From Bradyrhizobium lupini (GTDB lineage: Bacteria > Pseudomonadota > Alphaproteobacteria > Rhizobiales > Xanthobacteraceae), in the NCBI RefSeq assembly GCF_040939785.1, contig NZ_CP162553.1, forward strand, positions 4,154,001-4,218,000: a stretch of 64,000 nucleotides of DNA, given 5' to 3'. The notes beneath the pieces were generated by a model that was not told the origin of the DNA, ran no database searches, and was given only the letters and a program-made list of their open reading frames with translations. Made by a program: the position numbers and the translations under genes. How positions within the stretch are numbered: the first letter of the stretch is position 1; each line of letters starts with the position of its first letter. This document shows positions 18,017 through 26,591 of this stretch, piece after piece.

Positions 18017-18808
18017 ATGAGCAACGACATGGTCCTGCAGAAGCTCGAAGGCGGGCTGCTCACCATCACCATGAACCGGCCCGAGCGCAAGAACGCGCTC
18101 AACCCGGACATGGTGGCCGGGCTGGTCGTGGCGGCACGGCGCGCGGCGGATGATCCGGAGGTGCGCGCGGTCTTGTTCAAGGGCGCGGGCGGCTCCTTCT
18201 GCGTCGGCGGCGACGTCAAGTCGATGGCGGAGGGCCGGGCGCCGCTGCCGTTCGAAGTCAAGATGGCGAACCTGCGCCGGGGCATGGAGGTATCGCGCAT
18301 CCTGCACCAGATGCCAAAACCCGTGGTGGCGCAGCTCGATGGAGCTGCCGCCGGCGCGGGTCTGTCGATGGCGCTGTCGTGTGACCTCCGCGTCGCTTCC
18401 GAATCCTGCAAGATCACCACCGCCTTCGCAAAAGTCGGCTTCTCCGGCGATTACGGCGGCACCTATTTCCTCACCCAGCTGCTCGGCAGTGCGCGGGCGC
18501 GCGAGCTCTATCTGACCTCGCCGGTGCTGACCGCGAAGGAAGCACATGCGATCGGCATGGTGACCAAGGTTGTCCCCGACGCCGAGATCGATACGGCCGC
18601 GCACGAGCTCGCACTGTCGCTGGCGCAGGGCCCGTCGATCGCGCTTGGCTTCATCAAGCGCAACATCAACAATGCCGAGCATCTCGCGCTGGAGGATTGC
18701 TTCGACGGCGAGGCGATCCATCACACCCGCTGCAGCGATACCGAGGATCACAAGGAGGCCGCAAAGGCGTTCGTCGAGAAGCGCAAGCCGACCTTCAAGG
18801 GCGCATGA
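18017..18808 (+). CDS. Enoyl-CoA hydratase/isomerase family protein
   Basis: A 263-residue crotonase-fold enzyme. It has the N-terminal strand LLTITMNRPERKNALNPDM and the oxyanion-hole loops (GSFCVGGDVKSMAEG and LDGAAAGAGLSMALSCDLRV). Helix SGDYGGTYFLTQLLG lies where hydratases carry a catalytic Glu, which is not evident here, so isomerase or another crotonase activity is possible. The start ATG 18017 has AGGGAG about 9 bases upstream. It overlaps the next gene by 4 bases (ATGA), so both work in one pathway. The exact acyl substrate is unknown. Confidence 0.9.
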   Translation: MSNDMVLQKLEGGLLTITMNRPERKNALNPDMVAGLVVAARRAADDPEVRAVLFKGAGGSFCVGGDVKSMAEGRAPLPFEVKMANLRRGMEVSRILHQMPKPVVAQLDGAAAGAGLSMALSCDLRVASESCKITTAFAKVGFSGDYGGTYFLTQLLGSARARELYLTSPVLTAKEAHAIGMVTKVVPDAEIDTAAHELALSLAQGPSIALGFIKRNINNAEHLALEDCFDGEAIHHTRCSDTEDHKEAAKAFVEKRKPTFKGA

Positions 18809-19563
18809 CGATGGCGCCCTATATGCGGTTGCGGCAGATCTGCCTGGTCGCGCCGCAGCTCGCGCCCGTGATCGCGGATATCGCTGACATCATGGGCCTC
18901 GCTGTCTGCTACCGCGACGGCAACGTCGCGAAATACGGCCTGGAGAACGCGCTGCTGCCGGTCGACACGATCCTGCTGGAGGTGGTCGCGCCGTTCAAGG
19001 AGGGCACCACGGCCGGCCGCTTCATCGAGAAGAGCGGCGGCCGCGGCGGCTACATGGCGATCTTCTGCTGCAACGATCCCGACGAGCGCGGCCGTAACGC
19101 CAACGCTCTGGGCGTGCGCACCGCCAACGTGATCGACCACGCGCCCTATCACGGCGTGCAGCTCCATCCCCGCGACTGTCGCGCCGCCTTCATCGAGTTC
19201 AACCACACCGAAGGCAGCGACGACATTTTGGGGCCTTATCCGCCAGCGGGGCCAGACTGGCATAAATTCATCCGCAAGGACGTGACGCAGGCGTTGACGA
19301 GCGTGGAAATACAGAGCCCGGACCCGCAAGGGCTGGCCGAGCATTGGGGCAAGCTCATCGGCGTGGCGCCGAGTGGCGATGTCGAACTGAAGCTGACCAA
19401 CGCGACCTTCCGGTTCGTGAAGGGCGCCAGCGAAATCATGAGCGCGCTGGAGTTTCAGGTGACAGATGTGGCCCAGGTGCTGCATGCCGCCAAGGCCAAG
19501 GGGCTCGCGGTGGCGGGCAATGAGTTTCTGCTGAGCGGCGTGACATTTCGGCTCGCTGCTTGA
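18805..19563 (+). CDS. VOC family protein (glyoxalase/dioxygenase fold)
   Basis: A 252-residue protein with paired beta-alpha-beta-beta-beta modules of the vicinal oxygen chelate fold (LRQICLVAPQLAPVIADIAD near the start, and TSVEIQSPDPQGLAEHWGKL near residue 165). VOC members include methylmalonyl-CoA epimerase, glyoxalase and extradiol dioxygenases. Metal-ligand His/Glu positions cannot be assigned with confidence. Translational coupling to an enoyl-CoA hydratase favours a CoA-ester or related catabolic role. Confidence 0.8.
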   Translation: MTMAPYMRLRQICLVAPQLAPVIADIADIMGLAVCYRDGNVAKYGLENALLPVDTILLEVVAPFKEGTTAGRFIEKSGGRGGYMAIFCCNDPDERGRNANALGVRTANVIDHAPYHGVQLHPRDCRAAFIEFNHTEGSDDILGPYPPAGPDWHKFIRKDVTQALTSVEIQSPDPQGLAEHWGKLIGVAPSGDVELKLTNATFRFVKGASEIMSALEFQVTDVAQVLHAAKAKGLAVAGNEFLLSGVTFRLAA

Positions 19564-19589
19564 CCACTTGCGCTAGTTCTCGTTGTGTC

Positions 19590-19664
19590 GTCATGGCCAG
19601 GCCTGTCTCGCCTGCGCGGCCGAAGCGGCTTCGGCCGCGCAGGCGAGACAGGCCCGGCCATGAC
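19590..19664. repeat. Long near-perfect hairpin repeat
   Basis: GTCATGGCC ... GGCCATGAC ends enclose a roughly 26-base stem (arms beginning GCCTGTCTCGCCTGCGCGGC and ending GCCGCGCAGGCGAGACAGGC). It sits between two co-directional genes and could act as a terminator or mRNA-end protector. A related family is seen at 57861. Confidence 0.8.
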
Positions 19665-19699
19665 GGGGGTAGCGCCAGACCGACAATTGGAATCTGCAC

Positions 19700-21868
19700 A
19701 TGCCGCATCCGCTCGACAGCTTCTTTGCACCCGCCAGCATCGCGCTGATCGGTGCTTCGCGCGATCACGAGAAGATTCCGGGGCGCCTGCTGTCGATGTT
19801 GCGCAAGAACGAGTATCCCGGAAAAATCTATCCGGTGAACCCGAACTACGCCGAGATCGACGGCCTCATTTGCTACAAATCGATCACCGACATCGGCGCG
19901 CCGGTCGATCTCGCAATCATCCTCATCCCCGCCCGCGCGGTGCTCGCCGCGCTCGAACAATGCGCCGCCGCCGGCGTGAAGAACGCTGTTATCATCTCCT
20001 CCGGCTTCGCCGAGGAGGGCGGGGAGAGCGCGGCGATGCAGGACGCGATCGCGGCGCTGGCGAGGCGCACCGGCATGCGGATTTCCGGTCCGAATGCCGA
20101 AGGCTTTTTCAGCCAGAAGCAGCGCGTGGCGGCGACGTTCAGTCCCGCCGTGGACGTCAAGCCGAGCGTGGTGCCGCTGGTCGCCACGACGAAGCGGATC
20201 GGCATCGTGGCGCAGAGCGGCGGCATCGGCTTTGCGTATTATCACCGCGCCAGTGCGCTCGGCATTGCCGTGAGCTATGTCGTCAGTGCCGGCAACGAAT
20301 CCGATCTCGGGGCCGGCGAGTTTCTGGATTACATGGTGCAGGACGCTTCAACGGACGTGATCCTGCTGTTCATCGAAGGCATTCGCGACGTCGACAAGTT
20401 TCTCGCGGCAGCGCGGCGCGCCGCCGAACTGAAAAAGCCTGTCATCGTCACGAAGGTCGGCCGCTCCGGCGCCGGGATGCGCGCGGCCGCCTCGCACACC
20501 GCGAGCATGGCCGGATGGTCGGCGGCCTACGACGCGGTGTTCGCCAAATATGGCTTCATCGTCTCCAACGATCTCGACGAGGCGCTGACGATCGCAGCTG
20601 TGCTTGCGAGCAATCCGTTGCCGAAAGGCGATCGCGTCGCCGTGGTCACCGTCTCCGGCGGCGCCGGCATCTGGGGCGCCGATGCCGTGGCGCTGCAAGG
20701 CTTGCAGGTGCCGGAGCTCTCCGAAAAAGTCCAGGCGGAGATCAGCGCGCTGATGCCGTCCTACGGCACCGCGCGCAACCCGATCGACGTCACGGCGCAG
20801 GGCGTGACCTCGGGCGGCTTGCAAAAGAGCGTCGATGTGCTCACCGCGTCGGACGAGATCGACGCAATCCTGATCGTGCTGTCGCTGTCGAGCGACGTCC
20901 GGAAGCCCTTCAAGGAAGCCGAGCTGACGCCGGTGCTGGCCGCGCAGCACAAGCCGGTGGTGTTCTATTCCTACACGGTACCGTCCGATTTCGCGCGGCG
21001 CGAGCTTGCCAAATCCGGCGTCGTGGTGCTCTCCGGCCTCACTTATGTCGGCGTCGCGATGCGGCAGCTCGTCGATTATGCCACCTTCGAGCTGCAGAGG
21101 CCCGCGGACGGGGCGCAAGTCCCCGCGCGGGACATCTCAGCACAGCTGAAATCGCCTGCGCTCTCGGAAGCCGACAGCAAGACATTGCTCCGCGCCGCCG
21201 GCATCGCGCTGCCGGATGAAGTGCTGGTGAAGGACAAGGGCGAGCTCGATGATGCCGTCGCCCGCGTCGGCTTTCCGGTGGTGCTGAAGATCCAGTCGCC
21301 GGACATCGCGCACAAGAGCGAGGTCGGCGGCGTGCGCGTCAATATCACCACAAAGGGCGAAGCGTTTCTGGCGTTCGAGGCGCTGCTCAACAATGTGCGC
21401 CAGCACAGGCCTGAGGCGGCCATTCAGGGCGTGCTGGTCTGCCCGATGGCGAAGCAGGGTGTCGAGATCATCATCGGCACCATGACAGACGCGACGTTCG
21501 GGCCGATGGTGATGGTGGGCCTTGGCGGCATCACGACCGAATTGTTCCGCGACGTCGTCTACCGCCCGGCGCCGGTCAGCGCAGAAGAAGCCGGCACGAT
21601 GCTGGCGCGCTTGAAAGCCGCGCCGCTGCTGACGGGATTTCGCGGGGCGGCGATGGCGGATGTTGCGGCGGTGTCGCAGTTGATCGCGGACATTTCCGTG
21701 CTTGCCGCGCAACATGCAGAGGAGATCGCGGAGATCGAGCTCAACCCGGTGCTGGTGCACGCGGAACGGCAGGGCGTGACGATCGTGGACGCGCTGGTGG
21801 TGGGGCGGAGATCATCCCTCTCCCCTTGTGGGAGAGGGTGGCTCGCCGCGAAGCGGCGAGACGGGTGA
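19700..21868 (+). CDS. ADP-forming acyl-CoA synthetase (acetate-CoA ligase family), single chain
   Basis: A 722-residue NDP-forming acyl-CoA synthetase. In order it has a CoA-binding Rossmann domain (PASIALIGASRDHEKIPGRL), succinyl-CoA-synthetase-like domains with the phospho-His segment ASHTASMAGW near residue 267, and a C-terminal ATP-grasp domain (FPVVLKIQSPDIAHKSEVGG, VLVCPMAKQGVEIIIGTMTD). It makes acyl-CoA from a free acid with ATP cleaved to ADP. The last 20-odd residues (SLSPCGRGWLAAKRRDG) are encoded by the dispersed repeat at 21816, so the normal C-terminus has been altered. It starts the activation step of this island. Confidence 0.9.
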   Translation: MPHPLDSFFAPASIALIGASRDHEKIPGRLLSMLRKNEYPGKIYPVNPNYAEIDGLICYKSITDIGAPVDLAIILIPARAVLAALEQCAAAGVKNAVIISSGFAEEGGESAAMQDAIAALARRTGMRISGPNAEGFFSQKQRVAATFSPAVDVKPSVVPLVATTKRIGIVAQSGGIGFAYYHRASALGIAVSYVVSAGNESDLGAGEFLDYMVQDASTDVILLFIEGIRDVDKFLAAARRAAELKKPVIVTKVGRSGAGMRAAASHTASMAGWSAAYDAVFAKYGFIVSNDLDEALTIAAVLASNPLPKGDRVAVVTVSGGAGIWGADAVALQGLQVPELSEKVQAEISALMPSYGTARNPIDVTAQGVTSGGLQKSVDVLTASDEIDAILIVLSLSSDVRKPFKEAELTPVLAAQHKPVVFYSYTVPSDFARRELAKSGVVVLSGLTYVGVAMRQLVDYATFELQRPADGAQVPARDISAQLKSPALSEADSKTLLRAAGIALPDEVLVKDKGELDDAVARVGFPVVLKIQSPDIAHKSEVGGVRVNITTKGEAFLAFEALLNNVRQHRPEAAIQGVLVCPMAKQGVEIIIGTMTDATFGPMVMVGLGGITTELFRDVVYRPAPVSAEEAGTMLARLKAAPLLTGFRGAAMADVAAVSQLIADISVLAAQHAEEIAEIELNPVLVHAERQGVTIVDALVVGRRSSLSPCGRGWLAAKRRDG

Positions 21869-21957
21869 GGGTCTCTCTCCACAAGCGCAAGAGAATGGCT
21901 TGCGGAGACAACCCTCATCCGGCGCTTCGCGCCACCTTCTCCCATAAGGGGAGAAGG
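21816..21957. repeat. Dispersed repeat pair invading the synthetase 3' end
   Basis: Two inverted modules. CCCTCTCCCCTTGTGGGAGAGGG and GCTCGCCGCGAAGCGGCGAG lie on the left; ACCCTCATCCGGCGCTTCGCG and CTTCTCCCATAAGGGGAGAAGG on the right. The synthetase stop codon lies inside the left module. This is the common rhizobial repeat type found after genes. Confidence 0.75.
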
Positions 21958-21967
21958 AAGAAAGGAC

Positions 21968-22786
21968 CTACCGCCCCCTGAAATTCGCGACCCGCCGCTC
22001 TTCCGTGGCCTTCACGCCTTCCTTGAAGTCTTCCGTGGCGCGCAGTCGGGTCTGCTCCTCGAGCTCGTGATTGGTCGCGGCCATCACGCGATCGGCGAGG
22101 CCAGCGCGCATCGTGGCGCGGGTGGAGACGAGGCCGAGCGGGGAGCATTCGGCGATTTCACCGGCGAGCTTCAGTGCGGCCGCCTTGACCTGGTCCTGCG
22201 GCACCAGCTCGTTGGCGAGGCCCCATTTGAAGGCCTCTTCACCGGTGACGCGGCGGCTGGTGTAGAACATCAGCTCGGCGTTGTTCTTTCCGATCAGCTC
22301 GGGCAGCGTCACAGTCAGGCCGAAGCCGGGATGAAAGCCGAGCTTTGTAAAGTTCGCGGAGAAGCGCGCTTCGGGGCAGGTGACCCGGAAGTCCGCCGAG
22401 ACCGCGAGGCCCAGTCCGCCGCCGATGGCGGCGCCCTGCACGGCCGCGACGATCGGCTTCTTGGCGCGGAAGATGCGCACGGCCTGGATGTAGAGATGAT
22501 TGATCGCCCCGAGGCTGTCGGCCGGATCGCCCTTGGCCGTCTTATCGGCTTCGCGCGCCTCTTGCGCCTGTCGTGCCGGGTCCTGGAAATTGGCGCCGGC
22601 GCAAAACGCCTTGCCCTGGGCCGATAGCACCGAGGCGCAGATCTCGATGTCGCGATCGAACTCGTCGAGTGCGTCCGCGATCTGGTTGATCAGCGAAATG
22701 TCGAAGAAGTTGAGCGGCGGGCGGCGGATCTCGATGGTGCCGACGTGACCAACTGTTTCGACGCCGATATCTTTATAGGTGCTCAT
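21968..22786 (-). CDS. Enoyl-CoA hydratase/isomerase family protein
   Basis: A 272-residue crotonase-fold enzyme with VGTIEIRRPPLNFFDISLIN at the N-terminus and oxyanion-hole loops GKAFCAGANF and AIGGGLGLAVSADFRV. FHPGFGLTVTLPELIG follows where hydratases carry catalytic Glu; Glu is absent at the first position, so the activity may be isomerase or hydratase variant. It lies downstream of two acyl-CoA dehydrogenase genes on the same strand with a 15-base gap, so it is the last gene of a dehydrogenase-hydratase operon. Confidence 0.88.
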   Translation of the reverse strand: MSTYKDIGVETVGHVGTIEIRRPPLNFFDISLINQIADALDEFDRDIEICASVLSAQGKAFCAGANFQDPARQAQEAREADKTAKGDPADSLGAINHLYIQAVRIFRAKKPIVAAVQGAAIGGGLGLAVSADFRVTCPEARFSANFTKLGFHPGFGLTVTLPELIGKNNAELMFYTSRRVTGEEAFKWGLANELVPQDQVKAAALKLAGEIAECSPLGLVSTRATMRAGLADRVMAATNHELEEQTRLRATEDFKEGVKATEERRVANFRGR

Positions 22787-22801
22787 GATGTCCTCGAATG
22801 A

Positions 22802-23962
22802 TTAGCGCAAGCCAAGCCCGCGGGCGATGATGCCGCGCAGCACCTCGGTGGTGCCGCCCTGGATGGTGAGTTTCGGTGCGGTCTTGATGGCGAAGTCGAG
22901 CTGCCGCTCCAGCGTCTCGCGGTTGGTCGCGGTCTCCTCGACGAAGGCGGCGAGATCGCGCACGCGGTGCGGCAGCTGCTGCTCCCACACCGTGCCGATG
23001 TCCTTGACGATGGAGGCTTCGACGACGGGCTCCTTGCCGGCTTGCAGCATGCCCGCGACCGAGACCGACATGCGCCGCATGGTGTGGAGCTGCGCCACCA
23101 GCCGGCCGATCCCTTCGGCACTGCGCGTATCCGGATTGGGACCAACGGCGCGAACCAGCTCGGTCAGCACGTAATAGGTCTCCAGAAAGCGCTCGGGGCC
23201 CGAACGCTCGTAGGCAAGCTCGCTCGTCGCCTGCTTCCAGGCGCCGTCGACTTCGCCGAGCACGTGATCGTCGGGCACGAAGAAGTCGGTGAACACGACC
23301 TCGTTGAACTCGTACTGGCCGGTGATCTGGCCGATCGGGTTCACCTGGATGCCCGGCTGCTTCATCTTGACCAGAAACTGGGTCAGGCCGTGACGTCGGT
23401 TTTCCTTGGTCGGCTGCGACGTCCGGAAGATCGCGATCATGTAGTCGGCGATATGCGCCGACGAGGTCCAGATCTTGGTGCCATTGATGAGATAGCCGCC
23501 GTCGGTCTTGGTCGCGCGGGTCTTCGCGGCAAACAGGTCCGAGCCGGAGTTCGGTTCGCTCATGCCGATCGCGAAGCAGATCTCGCCGCGGCAGATGCGC
23601 GGCAGGATGTCCATTTTGATGTGCTCAGGCGCGTATTTGATCAGCACCGGTCCGCTCTGGCGGTCGGCGACGAAGAAGCGCCGCGTCGGCGCGTTGGCGA
23701 CGCGCATCTCCTCCGTCACCACGTAACGTTCGAGGAACGAGCGCTCCTGGCCGCCATATTTTTTCGGCCATGTCATGCCGAGCCAACCCTTGGCGCCGAC
23801 CCGGCGGGAGAATTCCGGCGCGTCGGTGTCTTCGCGGTTGGGCTTGTGCGGATCGAAGGTACCGGCGGCGATTTCCTCCGCGAGGAAGGCGCGTACTTCC
23901 TTGCGCAATTGCTCGCATTTCTCGGGCAGGCGGATCGGATCGAAACGGAGGGCAGCGGTCAT
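22802..23962 (-). CDS. Acyl-CoA dehydrogenase family protein
   Basis: A 386-residue flavoenzyme oxidising an acyl-CoA to enoyl-CoA, passing electrons to ETF. It has the ACAD signatures EEMRVANAPTRRFF and CFAIGMSEPNSGSDLFAAKT, the middle beta domain (GYLINGTKIWTSSAHIADYM), and the C-terminal QGGTTEVLRGIIARGLG. Start ATG 23962 (MTAALRFDPIRLP) is preferred over an upstream codon in the neighbouring gene. It is paired with a second, shorter acyl-CoA dehydrogenase-like gene. Such unequal pairs often form heteromers that act on bulky or ring-containing acyl-CoAs. Confidence 0.9.
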   Translation of the reverse strand: MTAALRFDPIRLPEKCEQLRKEVRAFLAEEIAAGTFDPHKPNREDTDAPEFSRRVGAKGWLGMTWPKKYGGQERSFLERYVVTEEMRVANAPTRRFFVADRQSGPVLIKYAPEHIKMDILPRICRGEICFAIGMSEPNSGSDLFAAKTRATKTDGGYLINGTKIWTSSAHIADYMIAIFRTSQPTKENRRHGLTQFLVKMKQPGIQVNPIGQITGQYEFNEVVFTDFFVPDDHVLGEVDGAWKQATSELAYERSGPERFLETYYVLTELVRAVGPNPDTRSAEGIGRLVAQLHTMRRMSVSVAGMLQAGKEPVVEASIVKDIGTVWEQQLPHRVRDLAAFVEETATNRETLERQLDFAIKTAPKLTIQGGTTEVLRGIIARGLGLR

Positions 23963-23979
23963 TGTTGTCTCGTCCCTGA

Positions 23980-25043
23980 TCAGCGCGAAGCCACGAGCGG
24001 CCACAATTCGTCGGCGCCGCGGTTGGCAATGAGCTTGCCGAGCTCGACGGCCCAGTGGCTTTCCGAACCGAAATCGTCGCGCCAGGCAAGCGCCCGCAGC
24101 GAATAGCGGTGCAGGATGTGCTCCAGGGTGAAGCCGATCGCGCCATGGACCTGGTGCGCAATGGCGCCGCCCTTTTCCGCAGCTTCCGCGCAGCGGATCT
24201 TTGCGGAGGCGGCTTCGAGATAGACCGCGTCATCGAACGACTTTGCGTTGGCGATGGCGTCGGCCGCGGAAGTCGCAGCCGCAAGCGCAGCAGCCGACTC
24301 GCCGGCGAGGCGGGCGAGATTGTGCTGCACCGCCTGGAATTTGGAGATCTTCTTCTCGAAGGCGACGCGCTCGTTGGAATAGCGCACGGAGATGTCGAGC
24401 ATCGATTCCAGCGCGCCCGCGATCTGAAGGCTGCGCGCGACGCCGCCCATCAGCATCATTGTGGTCTGGTCAAAGCCGCTCGGCGCGGGCTTGATGGTGA
24501 GGGGCTGGACCTTGTCGAGCGTGACGGTGTCGCTGTGGTCATAGCCGACATTGAGTCCGGTCTCGATCCGGCCCTTGCTCGCATCCACCAGCGCGACCGC
24601 GACTCCGTCCTTGCCGTGGGCCAGCACCGCGAAGTGCTTTGCCGCCTTTGCGAAGGGCACGCCGCGGGCGCGGCCGGAGAGCGCACCATCGGCATCGCGG
24701 GTGATGCGATCCTTGGGCGACGCCGGCAGCACCGTCATCTCCCCTCCGGGGAAGCGATCTTCGCCTGCGCCAGCAGCCAGCCGGCCAGCATGGTCTCGGC
24801 CAGGGGAACCGCGACTGCGAAACGGCCGGCCGCGTTCAGCAGCGCAAAGCCGTCGGCCAGACTCGCGCCGGAGCCGCCGAGATCGTCGGGCACCCAGGCC
24901 AGCGGCAGGCCGGCCTCGCTCAGCGCCTGCCACAGCGGCGCCTGCCACGAATCCTTCTTGTCGTTGTTGACGGTCTGCGGATCGGCGAGATCGGCGAAGA
25001 TTTTCTCCGCGGTCTCGACGACGATATTGTCACTCTCCGCCAC
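23980..25043 (-). pseudogene. Acyl-CoA dehydrogenase family protein, frameshifted
   Basis: Probably the partner of the neighbouring dehydrogenase. The N-terminal part in one frame starts at GTG 25043 (VAESDNIVVETAEKIFADLA, with GGGGAA upstream) and ends AKIASPEG at about 24737. The rest continues in another frame from EMTVLPASPKDRITRD to the C-terminal helices (VHGAIGFTLEHILHRYSLRA). Joining them needs one more G in the GGGG run on the coding strand. The joined protein has about 350 residues, a normal length for the divergent FadE-like partner class. Likely a sequence error. Confidence 0.78.
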
Positions 25044-25204
25044 AGCGTTCCCCGTGTTTTGCCATTGGCGCATCCGGCCCCAGTGGGGCGGGCGCGCAGG
25101 TTCTTCTTGCGCCCGATGATCCAAAAAAGCCATGGCCCTGACAAGCGCTGATCGCAGGTCAACCTGCGGCGCGGGCATGGGCGATGAGCTAATTCCGCTT
25201 AGCG

Positions 25205-25237
25205 GAGTTTGCTCGATTTGCAGGGCGCGGCAAACTC
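25205..25237. promoter_or_regulatory. Inverted repeat upstream of the SDR gene
   Basis: GAGTTTGC (25205-25212) and GCAAACTC (25230-25237) form a perfect 8-base inverted repeat, 45 bases before the SDR start and in the divergent gap with the acyl-CoA dehydrogenase. It could be an operator. No promoter boxes are convincing. Confidence 0.35.
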
Positions 25238-25281
25238 GCTAAACAGAACGTCGATACTCAATCAAGGGGAAGGAAATCCGG

Positions 25282-26067
25282 ATGGCAAAGGACAGTTTGT
25301 GCGCAATCGTGACGGGGTCCGCCTCCGGCCTGGGCGCTGCGACCGCGGAAATTCTCGCACGGAGCGGGGCGCGGCTCGTCATCAACTATTCCTCGAGCCA
25401 GAAGGAAGCGGAGGCGACCGCGGAGCATTGCCGCAAGGCGGGCTCACCGGAAGTTCTGGTCGCGCAGGGCGACGTCTCGAAGGATGACGATTGCCGCAAG
25501 ATCGTCGCGGCAGCTGGCGGCTGGGGCCGGCTCGACGTGCTCGTCAACAATGCCGGCACCACCAAGCATGTCGTCCATGCCGATCTCGACGGATTGTCGG
25601 CGGAAGATTTCCAGCGCCTGTACGGCGTCAACACCATCGGCCCGTTCCAGATGGTGCGCGCGGCGCGCAGCCTGCTCGAGGCCGGCGCCAAAGCTTCTGG
25701 GCGGCCGTCCGCCGTGGTCAACATCTCCTCGGTCGCCGGCATCAGCGGCGTCGGATCGTCGATCGCATACGCCGCGAGCAAGGGCGCGCTCAACACCATG
25801 ACGCTGTCGCTGTCGCGCGCGCTGGCGCCGCTGATCCGCGTCAACACGGTATGCCCGGGCTATATCGATACACCCTGGTTCACCAAGGGCCGCGGCGAGG
25901 CGGGCGCCAAGCAGGTGCGCGACAGCGTCGTGGCGAAGGTGCCGCTGAAGGTCGCGTCATCGGCGGAAGACATCGCGCAGCTCGTCTGTTTCCTGGCGAT
26001 GCCGGCCTCCAGCAACATGACCGGCGAAGTCGTGCGCATGGATGCGGGGATGCATTTGGTGACGTGA
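25282..26067 (+). CDS. Short-chain dehydrogenase/reductase (SDR)
   Basis: A 261-residue classical SDR. It has the cofactor motif TGSASGLG (near residue 12), NNAG (near 88), and the catalytic Ser-Tyr-Lys with SSVAGISG and YAASK, then PGYIDTPWF. INYSS at the end of beta-2 suggests NADP use. It probably oxidises or reduces a 3-hydroxyacyl-CoA or keto intermediate of the adjacent acyl-CoA island. The ribosome site is AAGGGGAAGGA, upstream of ATG 25282. It is divergent from the dehydrogenase operon. Confidence 0.88.
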   Translation: MAKDSLCAIVTGSASGLGAATAEILARSGARLVINYSSSQKEAEATAEHCRKAGSPEVLVAQGDVSKDDDCRKIVAAAGGWGRLDVLVNNAGTTKHVVHADLDGLSAEDFQRLYGVNTIGPFQMVRAARSLLEAGAKASGRPSAVVNISSVAGISGVGSSIAYAASKGALNTMTLSLSRALAPLIRVNTVCPGYIDTPWFTKGRGEAGAKQVRDSVVAKVPLKVASSAEDIAQLVCFLAMPASSNMTGEVVRMDAGMHLVT

Positions 26068-26080
26068 TCGCGCGGCACAT

Positions 26081-26250
26081 TCTCTCCACGTCGTCGCCGG
26101 GCTTGACCCGGCCTCCGCTCTCTCCACGTCGTCGCCGGGCTTGACCCGGCCTCCGCTCTCTCCACGTCATGGCCGGGCTTGACCCGGCCATCCACGTGTC
26201 GCCGCGCGGATCAAAAGACGTGGATGCCCGGGTCAAGCCCGGGCATGACG
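26081..26250. repeat. 38-bp tandem repeat plus inverted copy
   Basis: A 38-base unit (TCTCTCCACGTCGTCGCCGG..., 26081-26118) is repeated exactly at 26119-26156 and imperfectly at 26157-26194. An inverted relative follows near 26218-26250 (CGTGGATGCCCGGGTCAAGC then CCGGGCATGACG). Each unit carries the internal palindrome CCGGGCTTGACCCGG. Family members also occur at 57861 and 62416. Confidence 0.85.
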
Positions 26251-26288
26251 ATGAGGTGGCGGTGTGCCGCTTTCGGCGTTTTGAAGCG

Positions 26289-26561
26289 TCACCCCTTGAT
26301 CACGCCGCTCGCCACCAGCCGGTGCCAGATGAACAGCACCACCACGGCGCCGATGGTGGCCATGATGAATCCTGCACCCTGGTCGGGACCGTAATGACCG
26401 ATGGCCTGACCGATGAAGGTCGCGAGAAACGCGCCGGCGATGCCGAGGATGGTGGTGAGGATGAAGCCGCTCGGATTGTTCGGTCCCGGCGCCAGCCAAC
26501 GCGCGATGAGGCCGGCGATGAAGCCGACGACGATGATCCACAACAAGCCACCCATGCTCAT
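26289..26561 (-). CDS. GlsB/YeaQ/YmgE family stress-response membrane protein
   Basis: A 90-residue protein of three hydrophobic segments with the family's Gly pattern (WIIVVGFIAGLIARWLAPG, FILTTILGIAGAFLATFIG, GFIMATIGAVVVLFIWHRL). Members are small inner-membrane proteins linked to general or acid stress; the molecular role is not known. It is followed on the same strand by the YidB-like gene, another poorly understood small stress protein. Confidence 0.9.
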   Translation of the reverse strand: MSMGGLLWIIVVGFIAGLIARWLAPGPNNPSGFILTTILGIAGAFLATFIGQAIGHYGPDQGAGFIMATIGAVVVLFIWHRLVASGVIKG

Positions 26562-26591
26562 GTCCGTGCTCCCCTCGTTTGACTAAACCAA

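Noticed and set aside
19585..21219. 544-codon plus-strand frame overlapping the acyl-CoA synthetase
   Set aside because: It is the out-of-frame reading of the synthetase. The frame at 19700-21868 carries all family motifs.
26081..26194. Direct repeats that might suggest a CRISPR array
   Set aside because: Units are contiguous with no spacers, and no cas genes are present.
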